From positions 248,001 through 312,000 of the forward strand of contig NZ_FWXT01000001.1 in the NCBI RefSeq assembly GCF_900176535.1: a DNA stretch of 64,000 nucleotides. Reading direction: 5' to 3'. The notes under the pieces are model-generated. The model was given only the letters and a program-made list of their open reading frames with translations, made no database searches and was not told where the DNA came from. Below are positions 7,296 through 18,800 of this stretch, piece by piece (position 1 is the first letter of the stretch; every line of letters begins with the position of its first letter). A program made the position numbers and the translations under genes. Source of the DNA: Pedobacter africanus (GTDB lineage Bacteria; Bacteroidota; Bacteroidia; Sphingobacteriales; Sphingobacteriaceae).

Positions 7296-9350
7296 CTAGT
7301 AACCATTGTTGCCAAATTCGTTTCCATTATTGATGGTATTCAGGAAAGAAAAAGGAATAGGCCTGTTGTAGTGTTTCGCAGAGATAAAGCTGGCGGCAGC
7401 CCTGCCGTTATATTGCGCCAGGCGTGTTTCGAATGCTTTATGACGTTTTAAAAGTGCCCAACGGGTAAATTCACCGCACAATTCACGTGCGTACTCATCA
7501 AAAACATCGTTCATTGTTGCATTGGTTAGCTGCATGCCGGTGGCTACGTTAAAATCTGCAGGATTACGGCATGCGCGTTTGCGGAGTTCATTTAAATATC
7601 CTGCAGCTATAGCGCCACTTCCACCAGATTTAATGGTAGCTTCTGCTGCAAGCAAATAAACTTCTGCCATACGCATCACCATAATATTACCCAGTTTTTG
7701 CTGGAAATTACCACCCAGCCAGCCACCATCAAAATTGTGGTTAAACTTACTTAAAGCCGGGAAAAGGTTGGCCATACTTATAGGAGTTAATCCATTACCT
7801 GTAGGGTCTTTGTATTTAGACCCGGTCGCATCGGAAGGATCAAAAAGGTCGTTGATATTGACTACTGCATATTTGCGGAGTGCCTTTTCTGCAGGACTTA
7901 GCGGATCTTTACTTAAAAAAACGAAAAACCTGTCTTCGTCAACATCCAGTGGATATGGGTGGACATTCGCATTTGCAACGGTCTGTAAAGCAGCAATGGC
8001 GCCGGTAGTCACTCCCTTTGGCCATACTTTTGGCGGATACTGCCAGGTTGCATTCGCGGAAGCATTCTTAGCGTCTACATCCACGTAAGGATAGATCTTC
8101 TGGCCGATAAATGCGCTATTGATACCATATTTGGTACACATTGCAGCGGTTAGCGTAACTGTAGCATCGGTATAGCTTACATTTGCAGGACCGGGCGGGC
8201 TTGGATTGGTAGTTTTTGCCTGCACGCCCGAATAGTTTGTAAATGCTGTCTGAAAGGAATTCTCCCATCGCTTGTCATATGTCGCATTAAAACAATTGAT
8301 CAGGTATTTTGTAGGCGCAATAAATGATTGGTTCAGGCGTCCGTAATAGGCATTTGAAGTATTGGAGCCAGCACCCCTTTTTAAAAGGTCTGTGCCTGCG
8401 CCAAATGCGTTATCAAGTGAGGGATAAAAATGCAGGTACCAATTGGGTTTTGAATTGCCTGTAAAAGCATCGTACGACGGACTATAGGGATTCAGGCCAT
8501 AAGCGGTAAACAAGGCTTCCGCATTATTTCTATTGTTGGCATAAGCAAATACCTGGGCAAAATCAGTATATAACGTGGCACCATATCCTCCTTTATTTGT
8601 AATCAGATCTTCAGCCACTTCTTTTGCCCTCAGCCAGTAACTTTTTGTTCCCTCCATCAATCCTTCGCCCCCACCTTGTGCGTATACCCGGGCCAGCAGA
8701 CCAAGCGCTCCTTTTTTGGTCACACGCTGAAGATTGTTCTGATAAGGTACTACAGGAAGATCTTGTGCTGCTGCAGTCAGATCTGCAACGATCTGGGTGT
8801 AAATTTCGGCAACGGTACTTCTGGTAGGATTTAAATTTTTCACCGGGTCATCAGTTGTGATCAGCGGGATATTGCCAAACTGTACCACAAGTACAGAATA
8901 GTAGTAAGCCCGCATTGCCTTTGCTTCTGCAACCAAGGTTTTAATATCAGCCGCATTGCCATCTTTAATCAGGGGAGCAATTTGAATGGTCTTATTGCAG
9001 TCTTTGATGGAACCCCAGGCAAAATCCCAGGTATTGGTAACCAGGTTAAAATTATTGGTAAACTCCTCATACCGCATCACCTGTCTGTTACTCACACTAT
9101 TGGTTGGTGATGTCCATAAATCCGTTCCTGTTTCAGCTAAGAATCCGTATGGCATGCCGATTAATGAGCCCCAGAGCCCGGTGTAAATGTTAGATTGAAA
9201 TGACCGGAAACCGTTAAAATCTCTAATTACTTCCTCTTCAGACAACGCATTAGGATTATATTCGTCTACCTTGCAGGATGATATGCTCAATATCATCAGT
9301 ATGCCTAATCCGCATGTACAAAATACGCTCTTTATAAATTGATTTTTCAT
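7296..9350 (-). CDS. SusD/RagB-family glycan-binding outer-membrane lipoprotein
   Basis: The protein has 684 residues, somewhat longer than most SusD proteins. A lipobox (LSISSC, Cys26) follows a signal peptide. The SusD fold is shown by the N-terminal block FNGFRSFQSNIYTGLWG, the helical TPR-like core (AEAKAMRAYYYSVLVVQFGNIPLIT), the RVTKKGALGLLARVYAQ segment and the C-terminal block AEVYLLAAEATIKSGG followed by LNELRKRACR. It would cap the SusC channel encoded 14 bp upstream and bind the glycan at the cell surface. The substrate cannot be read from the sequence; its position next to the pectin-like hydrolases makes a plant cell wall glycan likely. Confidence 0.92.
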   Translation of the reverse strand: MKNQFIKSVFCTCGLGILMILSISSCKVDEYNPNALSEEEVIRDFNGFRSFQSNIYTGLWGSLIGMPYGFLAETGTDLWTSPTNSVSNRQVMRYEEFTNNFNLVTNTWDFAWGSIKDCNKTIQIAPLIKDGNAADIKTLVAEAKAMRAYYYSVLVVQFGNIPLITTDDPVKNLNPTRSTVAEIYTQIVADLTAAAQDLPVVPYQNNLQRVTKKGALGLLARVYAQGGGEGLMEGTKSYWLRAKEVAEDLITNKGGYGATLYTDFAQVFAYANNRNNAEALFTAYGLNPYSPSYDAFTGNSKPNWYLHFYPSLDNAFGAGTDLLKRGAGSNTSNAYYGRLNQSFIAPTKYLINCFNATYDKRWENSFQTAFTNYSGVQAKTTNPSPPGPANVSYTDATVTLTAAMCTKYGINSAFIGQKIYPYVDVDAKNASANATWQYPPKVWPKGVTTGAIAALQTVANANVHPYPLDVDEDRFFVFLSKDPLSPAEKALRKYAVVNINDLFDPSDATGSKYKDPTGNGLTPISMANLFPALSKFNHNFDGGWLGGNFQQKLGNIMVMRMAEVYLLAAEATIKSGGSGAIAAGYLNELRKRACRNPADFNVATGMQLTNATMNDVFDEYARELCGEFTRWALLKRHKAFETRLAQYNGRAAASFISAKHYNRPIPFSFLNTINNGNEFGNNGY

Positions 9351-9364
9351 GACTAATTTTTTAT

Positions 9365-12300
9365 TTAAAATGACACATTTAAACCGAACACAAACTGTTT
9401 GGTTAACGGATAATCCATCTCGCCATTCATTTCCGGATCGTAGTCTTTTAGCAAGTGGCTTTTTGTAATCACCAATGGATTGGTCAGGGTACTATAAAAA
9501 CGCACTTTACGCATGGCAATCTTTTTTGCAATGTTTTCTGGCAAGGTATAACCCAGGGTGATGTTTTTGATTTTAAAGAAGGACCCGTCTACATAATTCA
9601 GTCCGGAAAATCCGGTCATACTTGAAGGGGACGCAAGAACATTCATTACAGGAAAATCATTGGATGGATTTTCTGGTGTCCAATAGTTAAAACTGGAAAG
9701 GAAGGTTCTTGGCGGACTGGCAACTGTTGCCAATGCACTTGGGTTATACCACCCCATCATCACGTAGTTGATGGTTTGCCCCCAACGCAAATAAGAATAG
9801 ATCCCTAAATCAAAATTCTTGTATTTAAAATTATTCTGGAAGCCCAGTGAAAAATCAGGGGTATTGTGTCCTATAGTTTGAAAATCATTTGTATTGTTAT
9901 AGGTGTAAAGGGAAGATGCAGCTGTTAATGCAGGGTTAAACCGCTGCGCATCAGCAAGGTTGGTATAATAGTAAAGGTCTGTACCCTCTCTTCTAAATAC
10001 GCCGTCGGCCAGTTTAACAAGACCAGGTGTATTTACCTTTAAGTCTCCCGGACGTCTTCCAAATGCCCCGGCATCAGCTTCCTCGCCAATTTGCCAGATC
10101 CCATCAATTTTGTAGTTTCTAAATGTAGCAATGGGTTCGCCAATCGTTAACGCGTAATTTCCCCCTGCACGGTTGTCTCCTGCCGCCACATTATTGGTAA
10201 TATTGTTGGCAGTACCATCTGACAGTTTTAAAATTTTCTCCTTATTGCGCGTGAAAGCAATTGAAGAGCTCCATTCAAAATTCTTACCCACAATATTACG
10301 TGTATTCATGGTGAGTTCGAAACCTTTGTTATTGGTCTTTGCAATGTTGAGATAAGTTTGATAAGGCGTACTGCCGGATCTGTATGCCCCGTAGATTATA
10401 GGTGAATTGAAGTTATAGATAACTCCGTCAGTATTGGTATTGTAATAATCCAGCGCCATATCAATGCGGTTGTTAAATAATCCCAGATCCATACCAAGGT
10501 TCAATGTTTTAGACTTCTCCCACACCAGGTTTGGATTGGTAATAAACTGCGAACTCCTGTAAATGGGTACAAGCTCACCACCTAAAGACATATTGGACTG
10601 CTCTACAAAACTGGAAGAAGAATTAGCAGGGATATAAGCGGTTCCGGCAATACCCCAGGTGGCTCGAACTTTCAGGTTATTGATGTATTTTTTTGTACCC
10701 TCCATAAACTTCTCATCAGAAACCCTCCAGCCAGCAGACAGTGCCGGGAAATTATCCCACTTATTGGTTTCGTATAATACCGAAGATCCGTCCCTGCGTA
10801 TTGAAGCCGAAAAAAGATACTTCCCTTTATAGGCATAATTGACACGTCCCATTAAACCGAAGGTCTTAGACATTGTATAAGAAGATGTGGTGGTACTGTT
10901 CACATCGGGGGTAAATCTGTACCATTTAAATTTATTGTTGGCCACGGCCTGGCCCATCTCAGTTCTTGTGTCCTGAGTGTGAAAATAAGAGGTAACACCG
11001 GTAAAGGTAAAGTCATGGTCTGTTCCAAGCAGGTAATTATAGGTCAGCACGTTTTCCCACTGATATTGCTGGTAACGGTTCTGGTTGATCCTGGCTCTGG
11101 CAATGTTCGCATTTACATAAGTATAATTCACAGAACCCACCCCATCAAAACGATAAGTATTTAAGTAATCCATACGCACGCCCCCGCGACTTAAAATGGT
11201 GAGTCCTTTTACAGGTCTGATTTCTACATATGGATTAAAAAAGACTTTTGTGTTGTTGTCTACATTTCCATAAACGCCAGGCTGATAATCGAGTAAAAGA
11301 TTGTATACGTTGCTACCCAAATCAGGGTTTATAGATCCGTCGGCTTTATAAGGCTGTACCAGAGGATCAGTAACAATGGCATTTTCCAGTTTGTCCTGCG
11401 CTTTATTCCTGTCTACATAAGAAGCCTGAAGGTTAGCCCCAATAGAAAGCCACTTTCTGATCTTGTGATCCAGACGCATGCTTGTGGAATAGAGTTTATA
11501 ATCATCTCCGATATATTGGCCTTTTTCATCGTTTAAATTAAATGAAACGTATGCTTTTGTAGCATCAGTACCGCCGGAAGCAGCTAAGCTGTAATTTTGC
11601 AAAGCCGCGTTGTCTCTCATGAAAACATCTGCCCAATTCACAAAATTGCCTTCATTGAACAGTTTATATCTTTCCGGCCCGAAAATGGCTTCATCGTTTG
11701 CCGGGGATTGCCATTGAGGCGGACCAGCTTGAGGAAATCCATTTGCTGCAGTAACTGCAGTGGTTACCCATTTTCTGGTTGCACCATCAAAGTTATATTT
11801 ATAGGCCTCTCTTTTGGCCTCCAGGTACTGTTCTTTGCTAAGTGCCTCCGGAACAACCGACCAGCCATTATTACCATAATAAGAGTTGAAATCGATGTTT
11901 AATTTTCCTGCTTTTCCACTTTTTGTAGTAATGATGATCACACCATTTGCTCCTGCGGCCCCATACACAGCGGTTGAAGCAGCATCTTTTAAAACATCAA
12001 TGGTTTCAATATCGTAGGGGTTTAAAGTAGCATAGTCACCCGGCAAGCCATTGATGATAAATAAAGGCAAGCCACTGGCGGCAATTGACCTGGTTCCGCG
12101 TAACTGCAGGTTAACGCCCTCTCCGGCTTGTCCGGATGAACGCGTAATGTCAAGCCCGGCTACCCTACCCTGTAAAGATTCCATAGGGTTCGGACCTGGC
12201 CTGGCCGTGATTTCCTCTGATTTTACCGATACAACAGATCCGGTAAGGTCGCGTTTTTTGGTAGTACCATAACCGATCACCACAACTTCGTCCAGTCCGG

Positions 12301-12685
12301 CTGTACCTTCTTCCAGGGTAACATTTAAGGTTGTTCGGCCAGATACAGCCACCTCTTTTGTACCAAAGCCTATTGAACTAAAAATCAGGGTTTCAGTACC
12401 CAATGGCAGGTTTAAGCGGTAATTGCCGTTAACATCGGTACTGGTACCAGCATTACTTCCTTTAACTTTTACGCTTACACCAGGAATGGCTTGCTGTTTT
12501 CCGTCTTTGACAGTACCGGTAACCACGATCTGCATAAATTGCTTTCGGGCAGGACTGGCGTCTCTGGCAGGGGAACTCATTGGGCTGCTGTAAGCCGCCG
12601 ATGACAACAACATAGAGGCCAGAAAAGGCTTCCACACCTTGTTCAATCTAAATGAGTAACGGTGGGTTTGTAAAATTTGCTTCAT
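9365..12685 (-). CDS. SusC/RagA-family TonB-dependent outer-membrane transporter
   Basis: The protein has 1106 residues. After a basic N-terminal export region comes a carboxypeptidase-regulatory-like domain (VTGTVKDGKQQAIPGVSVKVKG), then a TonB-box-like linker (LDEVVVIGYGTTKKRDLTGSV), the plug (ESLQGRVAGLDITRSSGQ, ETIDVLKDAASTAVYGAAG) and a beta-barrel ending in FVFGLNVSF with a terminal Phe. There is no STN domain, so signalling through a FecR/sigma pair is not expected, despite the sigma factor nearby. SusD follows immediately. The 273 bp before the gene hold no other gene and should contain the promoter of this pair, though no good TAnnTTTG box is seen there. N-terminal length is unusual: about 50 residues precede the regulatory domain, and the signal peptide may start at a later in-frame position. 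Confidence 0.93.
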   Translation of the reverse strand: MKQILQTHRYSFRLNKVWKPFLASMLLSSAAYSSPMSSPARDASPARKQFMQIVVTGTVKDGKQQAIPGVSVKVKGSNAGTSTDVNGNYRLNLPLGTETLIFSSIGFGTKEVAVSGRTTLNVTLEEGTAGLDEVVVIGYGTTKKRDLTGSVVSVKSEEITARPGPNPMESLQGRVAGLDITRSSGQAGEGVNLQLRGTRSIAASGLPLFIINGLPGDYATLNPYDIETIDVLKDAASTAVYGAAGANGVIIITTKSGKAGKLNIDFNSYYGNNGWSVVPEALSKEQYLEAKREAYKYNFDGATRKWVTTAVTAANGFPQAGPPQWQSPANDEAIFGPERYKLFNEGNFVNWADVFMRDNAALQNYSLAASGGTDATKAYVSFNLNDEKGQYIGDDYKLYSTSMRLDHKIRKWLSIGANLQASYVDRNKAQDKLENAIVTDPLVQPYKADGSINPDLGSNVYNLLLDYQPGVYGNVDNNTKVFFNPYVEIRPVKGLTILSRGGVRMDYLNTYRFDGVGSVNYTYVNANIARARINQNRYQQYQWENVLTYNYLLGTDHDFTFTGVTSYFHTQDTRTEMGQAVANNKFKWYRFTPDVNSTTTSSYTMSKTFGLMGRVNYAYKGKYLFSASIRRDGSSVLYETNKWDNFPALSAGWRVSDEKFMEGTKKYINNLKVRATWGIAGTAYIPANSSSSFVEQSNMSLGGELVPIYRSSQFITNPNLVWEKSKTLNLGMDLGLFNNRIDMALDYYNTNTDGVIYNFNSPIIYGAYRSGSTPYQTYLNIAKTNNKGFELTMNTRNIVGKNFEWSSSIAFTRNKEKILKLSDGTANNITNNVAAGDNRAGGNYALTIGEPIATFRNYKIDGIWQIGEEADAGAFGRRPGDLKVNTPGLVKLADGVFRREGTDLYYYTNLADAQRFNPALTAASSLYTYNNTNDFQTIGHNTPDFSLGFQNNFKYKNFDLGIYSYLRWGQTINYVMMGWYNPSALATVASPPRTFLSSFNYWTPENPSNDFPVMNVLASPSSMTGFSGLNYVDGSFFKIKNITLGYTLPENIAKKIAMRKVRFYSTLTNPLVITKSHLLKDYDPEMNGEMDYPLTKQFVFGLNVSF

Positions 12686-12958
12686 TTATATGAGGTTTTT
12701 GGTTAGTATTTTTAAAATTAAAACCAACAAAAAACATGAATAAAACTATGGAATCACACAAAACAGACGAAAAACATCGGGAATAACAGTCATTTACACG
12801 TTTAATATTTGGCTTATTCAAAGCTAGTTGCTATTTCTACTTTTTAATGTAGGATATTAGCTAAAACATATATCATCTTAACATTACAAGAATACGGGGC
12901 CAAACCTGTTTGTCTGTCCCCGTATAAATTCAATCTCATTCGTTTTTAAACCCTGTTT

Positions 12959-13906
12959 TTATCTGGCCACCTTTACATCAACATTCATAAATACTGCTTT
13001 TCCGACATTATTGGTTTCAATTGAATTCACATAAATGGCACCATATTTTCCTTCAGGAGTAAGGAAGTAAAATAAACTCCCCGCAATCAAACCAGTATTC
13101 GTGCGCGTTAGCGTCGGCTTTGCGCTTTTACCTGCAGTAATGATCTGTTCACCTGTTCTTAAATTCAGGAATGCACTGGCTTGTCCGGTTTTTGGCGCTG
13201 CAAATAAAGTTGCCCTTTTAGTCCAGGAACTGATATCGTACGCAGTAAAGGGCAAAGGATTTGAATTTAAGGCGTATACATCGTATTTATAACCAGTAAT
13301 TCTACCTGTGGTAGCTTCTGTCACAGGAACCCTAAATAAGCCCATATCAATTTTGTCCGAATTAGTAGCTCCGGACGTGTAACTAAACAGTTCACCGGTA
13401 GACAATGCGTAATAACAATTGTTCATCTTTTCAAGTGTATCCGGAATTTTAAGTTCGCGCCCGGCCCAGTAATTATAATCGGATTTTACATCTAGAGTAA
13501 TGGTTTTATAGCCATCCCCCAGATATACCCCCGATTTGTCCAAGGCCCAGATGCGATAGGAAATTTTACCTACACGCGTGTTCATCTTCAATTTTACTAC
13601 GCCGGAATAGCTTCTACGCTCATTGTCTTTCAACATGATCTTGGTGGGGATAGCCGCTGAAGTTTCAAAAATAGCTACAGCATACATATCTTTTTTTGCA
13701 GATTCAATAGTATATTCCAGGTATACGCTATCACCCGGATTTAACTCCTTATAATCAGTAACCGCATAGGGGCTGTTCGAATGATAGGTAACCTTAACAT
13801 CATCAAACATGTTAAAGATGTTCGTAGTTTCCTTTTTGCAGGAGGTGAATATAAGGCCGGCAATTGTTGCCAGATATAAATATTTATAAATTGATTTCAT
13901 CATCAT
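12959..13906 (-). CDS. Surface lipoprotein, probable glycan-binding protein of the second SusCD operon
   Basis: The protein has 315 residues. A lipobox (LIFTSC, Cys23) follows three possible Met starts (13906, 13903, 13900). The N-terminal half looks like an Ig-type beta domain (LNPGDSVYLEYTIESAKKD, VGKISYRIWALDKSG). The C-terminal half is all-beta (YDVYALNSNPLPFTAYD, LFYFLTPEGKYGAIYVNSI). I do not recognise a named family. It is the third gene behind SusC and SusD, the position usually held by SusE/SusF or other surface glycan-binding proteins, which supports that role. Confidence 0.7.
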   Translation of the reverse strand: MMMKSIYKYLYLATIAGLIFTSCKKETTNIFNMFDDVKVTYHSNSPYAVTDYKELNPGDSVYLEYTIESAKKDMYAVAIFETSAAIPTKIMLKDNERRSYSGVVKLKMNTRVGKISYRIWALDKSGVYLGDGYKTITLDVKSDYNYWAGRELKIPDTLEKMNNCYYALSTGELFSYTSGATNSDKIDMGLFRVPVTEATTGRITGYKYDVYALNSNPLPFTAYDISSWTKRATLFAAPKTGQASAFLNLRTGEQIITAGKSAKPTLTRTNTGLIAGSLFYFLTPEGKYGAIYVNSIETNNVGKAVFMNVDVKVAR

Positions 13907-13933
13907 CTTTTTTAGTGGTTAGACCAAATAACT

Positions 13934-15775
13934 TTACAAAGGATCGAAAGTTCCTCCGTCCCATCCGATTGTTTGCTCAAGCAAAGGACTGGAATTCATA
14001 AAAGTAGAAGGTAAGGCATAAAAATAATAAGTTTCGGGAATACTAAAACCAGTTACGCCTACCGTGTTTACAGTTGTTTTGAAATACTTTTCGAAAGTCG
14101 TCTTATCGTTTACATTAACCCCCTCACGGAACATCGCACCCGTAGCAGGGTTTATGGCCTCCAGCTCGGTTCTGAGCGCATCCGTTTTAGTTTCCCAAAC
14201 AAGTATGCGCATCTGGCCTGCTAACAAGTGAAAACGTCGTGTGCGCCTAAGGTCGTAACCACGCTTACCTTCAAATGCAAATTCAATCTTTCTTTCTTCC
14301 ATAATCAAATCACGCATCTGGGTTGTATTTGTTGCCAGTGCCAAACCATAATCTTTGGCACCTTGTTGTATACCCGCACGAATTCGTATTTCCCTTACCA
14401 GATTTTTGGCTTCCGTAAGGTTCCCTACTTCATTAGCACATTCTGCATAGTTCAGGATTACCTCCGCATAGCGTAATTCTATCCAATCCATGCCGTTCCC
14501 GCCAAAATCATTTGAATAACTAACTGACCCCTTAGCCAGATCAGGATTTGCGAAACGCTTCATATAAAAGCCCAGAATCCCAGTACTTCCTTCAGACGCA
14601 TTCTTAAGGTAATTCCATTGCCTGCGCGCGGCATTCCCACTTAGTTTCCAATTCGATCCATTATAAGCTATTGTGGCATCAAACCTTGGATCACGATTTA
14701 ACCAGAACAATACAGGATCATAAGTGTATGAAGACCCCTGACCTATTGGCACTCCATCTTTCATTGGATAGCTTTCTACAAGTTGAAGCGTTGGCTGAAA
14801 AGCAGATGCTGAACCACCCTCTTGCCCTGGTCTTACTTTCGCTTCTACATTTTGTCCTCTTTTGGCAACCCCGCTGGAATAAGATCTTACAATAATTGCT
14901 TCTGTATTTACCGTGCCTTCTTTCAGAAACACATCCGAATAGTTTTGCATCAGCGCAGTTCCCGAAGCCTTACAAATATCATATGCATCCTTGCATGCAA
15001 GATAGGCCATTTGCCATCTGCTTGCATCATAAGGATGAGCAGGGTCGCTAACTGGATTAAATTGCGGACTGGCCCAATACAACAATACCCTACCTTTTAG
15101 TGCGGCAGCTGCCTTCCGTGTGAATTTACCGCGTTCAGTTGCATCATTCCATGTTACGCCATTTAACAATGTCATTGCAGAATCGAGATCACTTACAATA
15201 GATTTAAAACATTCTGCAGCTTTTGCCCTGCCTTCCAGTTTCACATTATCCGGATTTTGTGGTTCCAACACTAAAGGCACCCCTCCATATAAACGCACCA
15301 GTTCAAAATACGATAGTGCGCGTAGCGCGTAAAACTGCCCCCGAAGTTTATTTTTAATATCCTGAGCAAGATTCCCTCCTGGTATTTCTTTTAGAGCTGT
15401 ATTGCATCGTGCTATATCAAAATACCTATTGTCACCTTTTGTACCCTGGTATTTGGTAGCTATAAATTTAACATCGTTGGATACTAAAGAGCCGTTTACA
15501 CCAATTGCTTTTCTCATGATGGCATCACTTGAAGAAAAACGATCCTCATCGCTGGCATAAATCACATTATTTGCTGAATATTCATATGGAAATTCCGGCA
15601 TCACTACATCGTAAGTATCATTTAGCAAAAATTGTATTGCTCCTTCGTTGTTCCAGATTTGGGAATCAAGTGCATTTCTGTCCTTCAGGTCAAAAAAATC
15701 CTTTTTGCAACCTGTAAATACAGACATTAATAAAGCTATTGCCAGAACTAATGTTGTTTTATGTTGAGTTTTCAT
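13934..15775 (-). CDS. SusD/RagB-family glycan-binding outer-membrane lipoprotein
   Basis: The protein has 613 residues from the ATG at 15775, which places a standard signal peptide and lipobox (SVFTGC, Cys23) at the N-terminus. An earlier in-frame start at 15802 would overlap the SusC stop and put nine residues before the signal peptide. SusD features: LRGQFYALRALSYFELVRLYGGVPLVL, RKAAAALKGRVLLYWASPQ, and the C-terminal WIELRYAEVILNYAECANEVGNLTEAK with IRIRAGI. It pairs with the SusC encoded directly upstream (26 bp). Substrate unknown, inferred as pectin-like from neighbours. Confidence 0.92.
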   Translation of the reverse strand: MKTQHKTTLVLAIALLMSVFTGCKKDFFDLKDRNALDSQIWNNEGAIQFLLNDTYDVVMPEFPYEYSANNVIYASDEDRFSSSDAIMRKAIGVNGSLVSNDVKFIATKYQGTKGDNRYFDIARCNTALKEIPGGNLAQDIKNKLRGQFYALRALSYFELVRLYGGVPLVLEPQNPDNVKLEGRAKAAECFKSIVSDLDSAMTLLNGVTWNDATERGKFTRKAAAALKGRVLLYWASPQFNPVSDPAHPYDASRWQMAYLACKDAYDICKASGTALMQNYSDVFLKEGTVNTEAIIVRSYSSGVAKRGQNVEAKVRPGQEGGSASAFQPTLQLVESYPMKDGVPIGQGSSYTYDPVLFWLNRDPRFDATIAYNGSNWKLSGNAARRQWNYLKNASEGSTGILGFYMKRFANPDLAKGSVSYSNDFGGNGMDWIELRYAEVILNYAECANEVGNLTEAKNLVREIRIRAGIQQGAKDYGLALATNTTQMRDLIMEERKIEFAFEGKRGYDLRRTRRFHLLAGQMRILVWETKTDALRTELEAINPATGAMFREGVNVNDKTTFEKYFKTTVNTVGVTGFSIPETYYFYALPSTFMNSSPLLEQTIGWDGGTFDPL

Positions 15776-15801
15776 GTTTACAGTTTTGAAATTAATGACC
15801 A

Positions 15802-18800
15802 TTATAAGCTTACGTTTAGCCCAAGAGATATTGTCCTCAAAGTAGGATAATCATATATTGTGGAAGAATACGGGTCTTTATATTTTAGAGGATTAATGAT
15901 TGTCCAAAGATTATTCCCTGTTAATACCAGTCTGGAATCTGCTATACCAATTTTGTTAAGGAAAGACTTTGGCATCTTATAGGTCAATGTCATGCTGTTT
16001 ATCCGGATCATAGTGCCACTTACAGCCCAGAAATCAGAGTTCCAACCTGCCCCTATGGAAGCATCGTCATATCTTGGAAATTTCGCATTTGGATTTTCTG
16101 GCGTCCAATGGTCCTTCCAATATGCGGGTACATTTACTGTAGTACTCGCAGGTGCTTTTGATTTACTGTCGTAGAATTCCTTGCCCCCAAACCTGGTGAC
16201 AAAGTTAGTGCTCAGGCTAAAAGTTTTATAAGTTACTCCTACATTGAAACCAACGCCGAACGAATTGGTGTTATTGAACATCGGAACCTGGTCTTTTTCT
16301 GTTATTTTACCATCACCATTTGTATCTTCATAATACAGCCATCCTACTTGAGGTATTTTATTATTTATGGTATAGGTTGGATTTTCATTCAGGAAAGCAT
16401 CAACTTCTGCCTGGGTACGGAACATGCCCTTTGAGATCAGTCCGTAATTAGCACTATTGTATTTTTTTGAATCTGTACCAAATTGATATTTCAGGTCGGG
16501 ATAAGTGATATCCCATAACTGAAATTCGTTATAAAACATCCTGTCAATACGGTTATTTGAAAAACCAAACATTACATCAGTACTGATACCCCAGTTTGTA
16601 CCAAGTTTGGTTCGGTAGCCAATACTAAATTCGGATCCCCAACTGGTTCGTTGCTGGTAATTGATAGTGGGGGCCTCAAAACCTGCATACATCGGAAAGT
16701 TCTCGTTACTCCCTGTATCATAGGCATCGTAAGAATATCTATGGTAAAATTCGTAAGTAAAATTAATCTTGTTATCTAAAAGGGAAGCATCCAATCCAAG
16801 ATTAAGCGTACGGGCCTTTTCCCAGGTAATATCTGGATTGGGCATTGCGGATGGGTTTGCCCCTCCCGTTAGTGTTTCATTATACAGATAACCATTAGGA
16901 TCCACAATATAACGGTACTGCCATAAACGTGCGTTTACACGGCTCTCACCTACCAAACCATAATTTGCCCTAACTTTTAAACGGTTAACAAATTTTACAT
17001 TCTGCTTAAAAAATTCTTCCTCACTAATTGCCCATCCTAAGCCCAGACTTGGAAATACCCCCCAACGATTACCAGGCGCAAAATTAGAAGAGGCATCAGC
17101 ACGTGCTATGGCTTCAACGAAATATTTTTTATTATAATCGTAATTTAACCTACCGATATAGGACCGCTGTACGCTTTCGAAAACACTTTTATTTTGCAAA
17201 GTAAAAGACGATCTGTCAAAACCCCAGTATTCGTCAATATTTTCGAGAACCTGGTTTCTCCAGTAAACCTGAAGGCTTTCATTAAGCCCTTCTGATTGAT
17301 CGAACGCTGTCATTATATTCAAATTATGTTTACCAATTGCTTTATCGTAACTCAGAGAAGCTATTGCCTGATAACTGGATCCAAGACTTGTACCCGTAAG
17401 CAACTGTGCGTTTGCAGGACTAATAGCTTGTATAACCGGATCTACAGTTGCAAGTGTATTGGTGTATAATAAACTGTTATTTCCTGTCATCTGGAAATTA
17501 TATACGTTATAGGCAGGAATGTACTGATTATTGTTACCGCTTCGATTATTTTTACCAAACTGCACCCTGGCGGTTAAACCCGGAATGAATTTGGGTTTGT
17601 AATCAACCGAAGCATTTAAAGCTAAGCCTTGAGATTTATCCCATATGTTGTTACCCGCCTGCATTACTCCATATGGATTTGTTTTATTGTTATAATTTAC
17701 CGGTTTACCATCAATTTGCATAGGTACCCATTTAGGTGTGGTAATTAGTTGTTGAAAGAATGCCTGATCATTTTCACCACCATTTTTGTAGGTGTCACTT
17801 GTTTTTTTGGAAAAGTCGGCATTTAAGGTCACTGTTGCATTTAACCCGTCGATGATCTTTGCCGTCATTCCCGAACGGAATGCGTATTTGCTGTATTTGA
17901 TACCCCCATAATTCCCAGATTCGTCATAGTAATTTCCCCCGGCAAAGAACGTAATGGCATCAGATCCACCAGAAATATTCATGTTATGGCGGTTTACTGC
18001 AGAAGTCTTCCATAGTTCATCAAACCATCCTTTTATCTTATTATTCTTTAACAACTCCAAGTCCGCGTCTGAAAAGAATGCAGATGCACTTGCATTGGCA
18101 ACTCGAAAACCATCATTCAACAGGACTGCGTGATCGTAAGCAGACAGCATATCTACGTTCGAAGCATTATCTGATACCCCCCTAAACCCAGTATAAGAAA
18201 TTTGAGGCTTACCTTTGCGACCTTTTTTTGTTGTAACTAAGACTACCCCTTTAGCACCTGAAGCACCATATATAGCTGCCGAAGCATCCTTAAGAAAAGA
18301 GATATCTTCAACCATTGTAGGATCAATATTATCAAATTCATCTCTGGTAACCGTAATCCCGTCAATTACGTATAAAGGCTCACTGGTCACACCAAGTAGC
18401 TGGGCAGATTCCGATCGTGTCGAATTCCGAATGTTAATGGTAATTGAAGAACCAGGCTTTCCAGAAACTGCATTTACACCAACACCTGGCAACCTGTTTC
18501 TTAACGCAGCTGCGATATTGGGTACTGGAAGATCCTGAATGTCCTCAGCTTTGATATTTGCAACAGAGCCCAGAATCTCGGATTTCTTCTTGGTACCATA
18601 GCCCACTACAATCACCTCATCGAGGTCAGCGTTTGAAGAAGCCAGCGCAACGTTCAATGTAGACCTGCCTGTAAGGGAAATGGTTTGCCTGGTGTAGCCG
18701 ATATAAGAGAATACAAGCACATCAGTTGCCGGATCGGCCTGAATGGTATAGATACCGTCAGCATTGGTACTTACATTGCTGGGTTTACCCTTAATGCTGA

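Noticed and set aside
6592..12685. Sigma factor as partner of the adjacent SusC (FecI/FecR-like control)
   Set aside because: SusC has no STN domain, there is no FecR gene, and a terminator separates the two units; the sigma factor belongs to the CHAT unit.
14671..15332. Several short forward frames opposite SusD
   Set aside because: Overlapping antisense frames in a strong SusD gene; no independent support.
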